Of a stretch of DNA of 64,000 nucleotides, positions 56,292-64,000 are shown one piece after another. Made by a program: the position numbers and the translations under genes. The stretch lies in the NCBI GenBank assembly GCA_038363925.1, contig JAQQWL010000001.1, positions 2,480,001 through 2,544,000 of the forward strand. Direction: 5' to 3'. Source of the DNA: Apiospora phragmitis. Its lineage: Eukaryota > Ascomycota > Sordariomycetes > Amphisphaeriales > Apiosporaceae. Position 1 is the stretch's first letter. Every line of letters starts with the position of its first letter. Under the pieces are notes generated by a model, which saw nothing but the letters and a program-made list of their open reading frames with translations, did not search any database and was not told where the DNA came from.

Positions 56292-57953
56292 TCAAGCCAA
56301 GCCCGCCCCATCTCGCGCCAGGGCCCAGTCTACCAAGACCTGCGGGGTTTCCAGCACCTCCTGCTTGCACTTCTTGAGCCATACGTAGTGCGCCTCGGTA
56401 ACATCGTACGCCTCGTCCAGGATGGCCTGCTGGGTCTCCAAAAAGCCCGCCCGCAGCCGGTAGAACTCCTGCATGTCCTCGTCGTCCCGGATCCGCGCGA
56501 ACGCGTCGAGCCACTGCCCGTACCGCAGCCGGTAGAACGCCAGGTCCGCCAGCGGCGGCTCGAAGTAGCGGCTGCCGGGCGCGAACCTGGAAGGGGGCTC
56601 CCGGAAGAAGGCCGGGTCGACGACGCCCGGCAGGATCTCCTTCTGGATGATGCGCTTGCACGCGTACTTCTTGGACACGTTGGTGACGGCGTAGTGCAGC
56701 TGCATGAAGCCGGCCCGCAGGTCGCCGGCCAGCTGCTGCAGACTGTGGTTGGCGCAGTCCAGCCAGAACCCCAAGAGTTCGCTGCGCAGCCGCTCCGTCT
56801 GGCCGGACGCCGCCAGGCAGTGGTTGCACACGAGCCCGTCGAAGAAGGCCGGGCCGTCCAGGGCGCGCCCGTCCCAGTTCTCGAAGTCGCCCCGGCGCGT
56901 GCGGTAGCCGACCGACCACCGCGGCCACCACCAGCCGACCCGGAACGCCCGCAGCTCCTGCCAGCGGGCACAGCCGCCGGGGCAGCGCACCATGTGCAGG
57001 GTGAAGGGGAAGTCGGTCGCGTTCCTCCGGTGGACCGTGAACACGGGCGCGTTGCCCGCCGGGCGCCCGTTCCCGGGGGCACGGAAAACCCGGGGAAGTA
57101 CCGGTCGAGCCCGCTCCCGAAAGACAGTTGCCGGCTGTGGGCCACGGGCACCGCGGGCGTGCCCCCAAGGACGCCGTCGTACCGCGTCGCCCGCGGCCGC
57201 ATCTCGCCGCGCCGCCAGTTGCACTCGAGGCACCGGCGCAGGTGCCGCTGGTATCCGGCGAAGCGCCACTCGTACTTTTTCGCGAACCGGGCCATCTCCC
57301 CCGGCCCCGCGCGAGCACGGCGAGGGAGGGCTGGAAGCCCGCGGGCGGCGGCCACTGCTGCGTCAGGAGCCGGAGCGAGGCCAGATCGGCTTCGGAGGAG
57401 TACGGGCGGCGTCGCGCGCCGTGGTGTACCGCCACCAGTTGCCGACGCGCGCCCCGGCGTACTGCCAGCGCAGCCGCTTCTGCTCGAAGACGACTTCGGG
57501 CCGCTGCTTGTACTGCTTGGACTGCTTGAGGCTCTGCCAGTAGCGGGCGTTTCGCGAGGGCGCCCAGCTGGAGACGGGGTCGGCCGCGGGCGAGCCGGGC
57601 GCTGGCTTGCGGTACCCGAGGCCGAGGAGGAAGTGGTTGCCAAAGGCCGTGTGCGGGAGGAGGCGCAAGCAGCTGGTGCAGGCCCATCGCATCGAGTCGC
57701 ATGCCGGGTCCCGCCAGTTCGGTTTGATGATGTTGTGCTTCGGGCTGAAGATGGTGGTCATACCGCCATGCTCCTCCAGTAGTTCTAGGGCGAGCAGCCG
57801 TTCGACATGATTGAGCTTGGAGGGGCTGATGACTCTGCGATAGTGCGACGAGGTCTGGCTGAAGGCGATGAGCGTGATGGGGTCCAGGTACCGGAAAATG
57901 CAACACAGAATCTCCACGGGCAGTGAGTCCAAGGGGGAAGTCGGGGCAGCCAT
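56292..57953 (-). CDS. F-box protein with three one-base frameshifts
   Basis: The ATG at 57,953 opens MAAPTSPLDSLPVEILCCIF, an F-box (residues 8-45, with YLDPITLIAFSQTSSHYRRV following), which normally links substrates to SCF ubiquitin ligases through Skp1. Downstream are WACTSCLRLLPHTAF and ARFAKKYEWRFAGYQRHLRR, then CPGGCARWQELRAFRVGWWW and a C-terminal WLKKCKQEVLETPQVLVDWA. Cysteine pairs (CTSC, RCLEC, CPGGC, CNHC) suggest metal binding. The frame moves by one base three times, near 57,404, 57,299 and 57,076, each in a run of C or G and each like a lost base. Restoring all gives about 554 residues. This is either consensus error or a dead gene. Confidence 0.65.
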
Positions 57954-58708
57954 GTCGTTGGTCTCTTCCGAACCCTGGAAAGGCATAAAACAAACCTTGG
58001 TCTTCGCCTGACGTCCACCCCGTTTTATCAATTGACTGTGCTCAGTGAAGACGTAAACATCCCGCACGGTCTTGAGGCTGTGCCGCGCGCTAGTTTCGCT
58101 AGTGAACTGCCCCGGATGACACATACGCCGCTGGGGCGCAGTGCATGCTAGAACGGCCTGCCGTTGTGGTGACACCGAAAATAGTAAGCAAGGCATCTTC
58201 CACTAGTTACAAAAGATATTGTACTCTGAACTCTTCTACACCGTTTTTGTTAGGCAACTATGGTCGGATGGCAGGGGATAAGATGCAGTCAATCCTTCCG
58301 CGGAGTATCCATCCTGATCCTACCAAAGGCATGGCTGGACTAAATCCAGTAGCCGCTTGCATTTGACAACCGCAGTAAGCAGTTTCTTACGCGTTGGTTG
58401 TGCCTATTACTTGGTGCCCCGTGCTTGGCGCAAGTTCTTTTGCAAGCTACGTCGACCAGAAGGAACGTGATTAATAAAACTTGACAAAAATACCCCTGCC
58501 CGAAGTCGTAGGCCATCTCAAAAAGGAATATACACCGCTATATACCCCTGAAATGAGATTGTGTTGATATTCTCCACTGGCAAGTTTCTCCTTTGGCGTC
58601 TTTCGTTACATATATAACTCTGACATCGACCGGATGCTAGACGAAGCCTGAATGTAAACTGCATCTTCACATACACACACACACACGCACACACTACTAC
58701 TTACTATA
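57954..58708. other. Intergenic region
   Basis: Divergent spacer between the F-box gene and the peptidase remnant. An imperfect (CA)n run is at 58,671-58,696. No gene seen. Confidence 0.5.
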
Positions 58709-59887
58709 TTGTCTACTATACGGAGTTCTATACTGAGTGGCTTTGCCACGGCGGCGGCATTGTGTTCAGCAGCACCCTTATCTTCCAGTCGCCGCGCCAT
58801 CCCTGCGGAAACTCCACGGCCGAAGCAACATGGGGGGCCTGCCCAGAGGAGTTCCCTCTGCCGCTGGAGTGCGCAACCTACACCGTCCCGCTGGACTGAA
58901 GCAATCCCAGCGGCAACGAGACCGTACAACTGGGCCTAGTCCACCTCGCTGCGACCGACCCGACCCAGCGCATCGGCCCCCTGTTCGCGCCCTACGCCCA
59001 TCTCTTCCCCGACAGCGTCCGCGCCATGGCCCTCGACGGCATCGTGCAGCACTCGCAGTCGGCCTCCTCGAATGTACTGATCGAGTCGACCACGTACGAG
59101 GCGACGCTGAAGCAGTTCTTTGCTTTCTGGAGCTCGAGCCCGGACTGCCCCCACCTCTAGGGCCAGGATGTCGAAGCCGTCTTCTCCGGCCTCCTCGACC
59201 GGGCCAGGCAGACTCCGATCCCGGCGCCTGGCTGTAGTGAAGGGCAATGCCGCGCCACGCTGAGCGACGAAGACGTGCTGTTCGCCCTACGGCCGGCCCT
59301 CAACAACGCGTTCGAGTGGCCCGGCGTCGGCCAGACGCTAGCCGAGGCGGCGGCCCAGAAAAACGGGAACGCGACCCTGCTGTCGTAGCGGCGTCCGCTC
59401 GCCACCGTCCTGAGCTCGTTCGCCGACTCGAAGCTGTACGCGGCCACGGCGGTATCGTGTCAGGACTGGGACGTGTTTCACCCATCGTCGACATCGTCAA
59501 CGCTCGCGGAGTTCCTGCAGCTCCAACACGTAGGGCGGCTGGCAAGTCCCCTGACACGCCGCGCGTCCCAGTTGTGGCATATTCAAGCGCTGTGCGTCGG
59601 GTGGCCGGCCAAGACGACGTACCCGCCGACGCCCCTTAATTACACAGGGGGAAATGCCGATTCTGCTGGTCAACGCCCTGTACGATCCGACGACCAGCTA
59701 CGCGTGGGCGCTGGGTCTGAAGCAGGAGCTTGGTGGGGACGGCCGCGTGGTGCTGCTCACGCGTGAGGGCGCGGGGCACACTAGTTATCTTCCCCGGCTC
59801 ATGGTGGGTGGGGAGGCGATGCCGCGGATCAATGCTTATCTGCTGGACCTTACGCTGCCGGAGCCGGGGACTGTGGTGGATTTATAG
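58709..59887 (+). pseudogene. Decayed TAP-like (tripeptidyl aminopeptidase-type) serine hydrolase gene
   Basis: A signal-peptide-like start (MSTIRSSILSGFATAAALCS) is followed, after frame shifts, by ATWGACPEEFPLPLECATYT, VQLGLVHLAATDPTQRIGPL, FPDSVRAMALDGIV, WPGVGQTLAEAAAQKNGNAT, and GWP. The end is ILLVNALYDPTTSYAWALGL and GHTSYLP. These are the N-terminal and C-terminal parts of secreted TAP-family alpha/beta hydrolases, with the late Asp (YDP) and His (GHTS) of the triad. The central part that should hold the oxyanion NPGGPG and the nucleophile GxSxG is missing between IGPLF and APYAHLFPD. In-frame stops follow VPLD, CPHL and ATLLS. The gene is dead. Confidence 0.8.
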
Positions 59888-60292
59888 AAGTTTGGTGTCA
59901 CAGTTACATGGATGGAAGACTCGAAAGTGCACTAATGATACCTCACTGTGATTGCCTCCCTTTTTCTACTTTTAATCCAACCAATCTTCAATTTTCAAAG
60001 AAGTTAAATGCTTGGGAAGGATGTCACGTATGTATTGTGAGGGAATATTCATGTATGATCTTGGTATTGCCATGAACTAATGTTCTAATTCAGGACCGGA
60101 ATGGTTCCGATATCTGTTGCAAGCTATATGTCGGATGCAATCATGTAAATCCTGTTCGCAAGATGTCGACTTGCATGTTTCCCCATGATGTTGTCGTGCC
60201 TATCAACTAAGCGTGCCAAGATGTCAAGTGAGAGCAGTGTTTCTCCAGGAAGCATAAGAAGTATCCGTCCTGAACTATCATCGCGCGACCAC
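59888..60292. other. Intergenic region
   Basis: No gene or repeat recognised. Confidence 0.5.
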
Positions 60293-60958
60293 TTATTTGG
60301 TGTTGATTCCCTCGGAGTTCCGAATCCAGAACTTGGTCTGCACCTTGTCCTCTCCGCCCTTGCCGTCAGAGGTGTTGCAGCCCATGACTGCCATCGCGTC
60401 GAGCTTGTTATTGGCGTCGGTGTACTTGTCGCACGCGCTCTGCACGGTGGTTGCGACGTCCTGGTCGCCGACGTAGATGGCCCAGCGCGGCACCTCGCCG
60501 TCGACGGTGGACATGACGAGCGCGCAGGTCCCGTACATCATGACGAGGATCCAGGGGTCCGCATGCAAGTTGTCTGGTGTCAGGGTCCAGAAGCCCGTGT
60601 TCGACTGGGCCCACGACGCGAGGGCGACGCAGTCGGTAGCGTCGGGCGAGGTCGCGTCGGGGCGGCCGTCCTGCACGAAGGCGGTGCCGCACTCGGTGAT
60701 GGGGGCCTGGCCTGAATCGCCCGGGTAGAACTGCGCGGTGGAGCGTTGGATGCCGGGGGCTTGGGCTTGGGTAGTGGTCGTGTTGCTGTGGATGTAGAGG
60801 GCGCCTTGGGTGCCGTTGGGGGAAGTGTGGTCGACGCAGCTCATGTTGGGGATCTGGGCTGCGGTGGCGCAGACGCTGTTTGCGACGGCATCTCTGATAG
60901 GGAGAGCGCTGGCGGTGCAGAGACCTGCGAAGATGAGAACGGAAAGCAGGAAAGACAT
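60293..60958 (-). CDS. Secreted Hce2-domain protein (Ecp2-like putative necrosis-inducing factor)
   Basis: An intronless 221-residue protein with a signal peptide (about residues 1-18, MSFLLSVLIFAGLCTASA). The C-terminal half fits the Hce2 domain, named for homologues of the Cladosporium fulvum effector Ecp2. It has ECGTAFVQ, then DATDCVALASWAQSNTGFWT, YGTCALVMST, VGDQDVATTVQSACDKY and finally AVMGCNTS. The cysteines of these blocks match the family's paired cysteines. Members are secreted, apoplastic proteins of plant-associated fungi; some provoke host cell death and others have unknown roles. The N-terminal part (residues 20-85) contains two more cysteines and potential N-glycosylation sites (NMS, NGT, NTT). 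The frame is intact. A role in host interaction is inference from the family. Confidence 0.8.
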   Translation of the reverse strand: MSFLLSVLIFAGLCTASALPIRDAVANSVCATAAQIPNMSCVDHTSPNGTQGALYIHSNTTTTQAQAPGIQRSTAQFYPGDSGQAPITECGTAFVQDGRPDATSPDATDCVALASWAQSNTGFWTLTPDNLHADPWILVMMYGTCALVMSTVDGEVPRWAIYVGDQDVATTVQSACDKYTDANNKLDAMAVMGCNTSDGKGGEDKVQTKFWIRNSEGINTK

Positions 60959-61716
60959 GACTCGCTTGTTTGTCTTTAGTTGAGGTTTATGTTTATGAGA
61001 TATGTAAGGAATTTGGTCAGGTGGTGGTAAAATTTTATGAATGCTGAAGGATATTCTCGAGAAATAACGAATCTGAGATCCAGAAGGAAACTTGGTTCTT
61101 TAAATAGCTCACAGCATCAGATAATGCATTCAATATTCTAAAGTGAACACTCAAGTTCGTGACCTTTTATTCACATGAGGGTGAATACACAGTTTATAAT
61201 TGGAATCTCACAATCACTCCAGTATCACAAGCAAAGTATGGAGGAACGTTCATTGTTACGAGAAGCCCCGATTACATCTACCTCACATAGGAGTTCAAAA
61301 AATGTAGGTGGGAATCATAATATGTATTCCGAATCTATGGTCTTTAACATCCATCACATAATAAATGTACTTGAACTTTATGGTGGTGGCTGATTATGAT
61401 GTCCCTGTATTGTCACATACAAACCATGGCCCCGAACTCAATTTTCCAATTCTTCTGGCCAGTACGGCCTGCCTGAGCAACTTGAAAATGTTTAAAACCT
61501 CGTAGGCAGCCAGAATATCCATACTCTATTACTTGTCATCAATATAATAGCCTCAGCCCCTCACCCAGTACATACGGATGAATTAAAATCACACCATACA
61601 AATACAACTCATTGCTACAGATTGTCCATACATGGTCTTTGTCCTGCCTCATGCTTTCCCGGTGGCGTGTAGGCTGAGTTCTCAATGGACCCAGTACGGT
61701 CCGTTTCCGCTTTGCT
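60959..61716. other. Intergenic region
   Basis: AT-richer spacer between the Hce2 gene start and the stop of the receptor gene. No gene seen. Confidence 0.5.
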
Positions 61717-63056
61717 CTATCCCGACCACCTGGTTTCGTGCGGAGTGTCCACGCTCATTGGATAAGAAGGAGGCTCCGAGTCCAGCAAATGCCCCTCGCC
61801 ATCGTTTCTGCCACCCCCTTCTAGGCTGAGGACCGTGTCCAGAAGGGAATCCCAACGCCTGCGCTTGGGACTCCTGGGCGTCGAAGGGCGTCGGGCAGCG
61901 TTTGCTTCGTTCCCTAAGGGGCTTCCATTCCTCGACCGGTCCATCTGCACAAACAAGGAGCGGAAAGAAGACGTGCAGGCAACAAAGAAGGCTGGATGAA
62001 TGATGATGAGCGCCCGTCTTGTGGGGAGAAGATAGTGTGGGAGATACGCTCAGGATTTTACTCACCGGTGACGAACTCAATTGTGAACCAAAACCAAACC
62101 CAGTCCATGTTCTGGGCCTGGGTGTTGATTGACGCCACCCTTCCGTGACGGACTGTTGCCCGAACAAGTGTGATGGCAACGGTGAGTAGGATCATCCCGA
62201 AGAAACATGCTAACACGATCTTCTTGCGAAGAGGGATGCGAACCCTCCAGAGAAGGGCAATGGGGAAAATGATGACTGCCAAAAGGTTGGTAAACATGGT
62301 TAAAACAACTGTGATGGACCCTACTTGAATCATTGGATGATGTCTTACTCAAAACGTCGGTAAATATGTCGAGGCTGCAGTTTATGATTGTACTGCTCGT
62401 CTCCCTTCCGATGCCCTCCTCGGTGGAACAGTTCGTCGTCAAGAACTCTATAGAACTTGTTGTACAGGGGTAATCTGTCGTGCCAACCACGACCGCGAGG
62501 CATGCCGTGGTTATTCCGACGACCACCCACAAGCCCATCCGGAACAGCCGGATGTTGGAGCCGAGCCGGTAAAAGAACATGAGGAAGTTGTACTTGACCG
62601 CCCAGATCCCCAGGATGCAGAGCAGCAGGTTGGCGAGGACCGCGTGCAAGGCCTTGGGCATGGCTTCGTTGAAGTCGGAGGGCGGGGGAATGTCGCCGTT
62701 GCCGACCGCGTCGATCAGGTACACCAGGTCCATCCGGATCTGGCAGAGTATGGCGTTGGCCAGCACCATGCCCAGAACCACGATCATTAGGTAGTCCTCC
62801 GCGAACAGCTTGCGGAAGCAGACGAATCGGATGCTTGCCCGGGCACTCAGTGTGACGAAACAGAGGGCAAAGAGACCCCAGATGACGCCCTGGTTGGAGT
62901 CAGTAAGCCAGGAAACGTGGTATTTTGCATGTCCAAGATGAGGTAGTATACCTTGAACGCCGTTAGTGACTGTAGAGATCCTGCTCCATTCTGGTCGGGC
63001 TGATCCATGGCGGAGCAGCAATATGGCGTCTCAGTTGCTGGTGGTTGCGACGACAA
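61717..63056 (-). CDS. PTH11-like / rhodopsin-domain seven-helix membrane protein
   Basis: A fungal integral membrane protein of the rhodopsin_dom_fun/PTH11-related family, presumed receptor. Four exons (leftward): 62,952-63,056; 62,349-62,889; 62,066-62,275; 61,717-61,991, total 376 residues. Introns are 62, 73 and 74 nt (donors GTATAC, GTAAGA, GTGAGT). The first coding exon is short and hydrophilic. Helix 1 begins GVIWGLFALCFVTLSARA, followed by KLFAEDYLMIVVLGMVLANA (the conserved 'xDDxxM' loop), CILGIWAVKYNFLMFFYR, CSLDIFTDVL, FPIALLWRVRIPLRKK, and AFFVACTSSFRSLF as the last helix. The cytoplasmic tail is basic (PRSPKRRRWDSLLDTVLSL). There is no CFEM domain. The ligand is unknown. Confidence 0.82.
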
Positions 63057-64000
63057 GAGAGGTGAGAGTTAATCCTAGCAGATATCTCATATTTCACTCT
63101 GTACTGGCTAGGAAGAGAGTATGAGTGCGAGAAAGCAGGGGGTCGCTGAGGTCATATACCGTTTGATCAGCCCCCACCACACCACCATCCAATTCCTTTG
63201 GCAGCTTAGTCAGACGGTGAGAGTCGTACCTTGGTCACCCTCTGGCTATGAACAGCTTACGGGGACATGTTTCGACTGCAGGTAGAGCTGACACTAGACC
63301 AAGAGCCATGGATGGTGTGGATGGTGCGGCATCACTCGGTCGAGCCGGCTCTACAACATATCGCCGCGTGGCGTGGCAATGCCACACGACCAGTCACAAC
63401 CCTCGAAGACCAGCTTCTAAATACCAGTATGTGCTCACGACTAGGCGGTTTGCCTCTATATCGTTCAATTCCAACGCGCAAGGGGGTTGGCAATTTCCAG
63501 CTGGGCTATTCTGTTCGCCCTTGTCATCAACACCACCCCACTTGTAATCCAGACAATATTACATATAGTATTTAATTATGAACGCTCTTCGCCCGTTATC
63601 AAGAGCGAACTCCCACAGATGTGAGCAGCCGCAGCTTGGGGCCGGCGTTCCAGATACTAGTCGGAATAGACACTTGGTAATTACCCCTGGGTTGGCCATG
63701 ATGTCTGAGACGCTTGGCGTGCGGAAAATTCCAGGCATGGACTGAAAAGAAGGCGTTTAGGGAATGCAGACTTTGCGTAGGTCCAGGCCATGAAAGGGCC
63801 ATAGAAGGATATATGGGCTTATTGGCGGGGCCAGCCGGCCGTACTCGGGTCCTCCGGAAGAGGATGAACGATTTGCACTTGGCGCCACGTTTTCTGCCAA
63901 ATACTCTGGTTGCACGGGCACTTAAGCGGCTAGCACCTAGAGTTTCTGTACAGAAGAGATATTACAGTGATATTCCCCCTTCCACAGCAAAACTGAAAAA
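63057..64000. other. Terminal intergenic region
   Basis: The promoter of the receptor gene and further unassigned DNA. Short ORFs at 63,248-63,575 and 63,599-63,802 have no recognisable motif. A gene could begin beyond the window. Confidence 0.5.

Overview
The window is nuclear DNA of a filamentous ascomycete (Pezizomycotina; I would guess Sordariomycetes). The evidence is short GT-AG introns (about 60-150 nt), fungal gene families (PAC-1/LIS1 with LisH, 2EXR, PTH11-like receptor, Hce2, fungal FMO) and very AT-rich blocks whose transposon relics carry the transition load and TGG-to-stop or CAA-to-stop changes expected from repeat-induced point mutation (RIP). GC-rich gene DNA alternates with this TA-rich repeat DNA.

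Layout. 1-12.75 kb is a RIP-degraded repeat block. It holds a Ty3/gypsy LTR retrotransposon (915-8685) with both LTRs and a 5-bp target duplication, a Fot1/pogo-like transposase relic (about 10.4-12.0 kb), long direct repeats and a terminal palindrome. 12.8-18.9 kb holds a decayed cysteine-rich secreted-protein gene, a 2EXR gene with a truncated copy of its 3' end downstream, and a two-exon lipocalin-like gene. 20.9-42.1 kb is the conserved core: PAC-1/LIS1 dynein regulator, a large low-complexity hydrophilic protein, an MFS sugar porter, a TM9SF/EMP70 protein, LCP5/neuroguidin, a flavin monooxygenase and an NCS1 purine-cytosine permease. A second Fot1-like element with clear TIRs sits at 42,814-44,723. 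From 44.8 kb the gene set is accessory: a small secreted double-psi beta-barrel protein, a bacterial-looking FAD/NAD(P)-binding protein, a carboxymuconolactone decarboxylase-like protein, a CorA-like membrane protein, a hypothetical gene broken by a stop, an F-box gene, a wrecked TAP-like peptidase gene, an Hce2 (Ecp2-like) secreted protein and a PTH11-like receptor.

Two themes stand out. First, several conserved genes (PAC-1, TM9SF, sugar porter, FMO, hydrophilic protein, F-box) are each interrupted by single-base indels, mostly in short G/C runs, while the rest of the protein is perfectly conserved. This looks more like consensus error than loss of function, so these models should be read as single genes. 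Second, small secreted cysteine-containing proteins lie in or next to the repeat-rich parts (13.0, 44.8 and 60.3 kb), and true pseudogenes with transition-type stops (54.7 and 58.7-59.9 kb) are in the accessory right arm. I did not find a convincing new multi-gene system. The best leads are the repeat architecture, the bacterial-like flavoprotein and the secreted-protein candidates.
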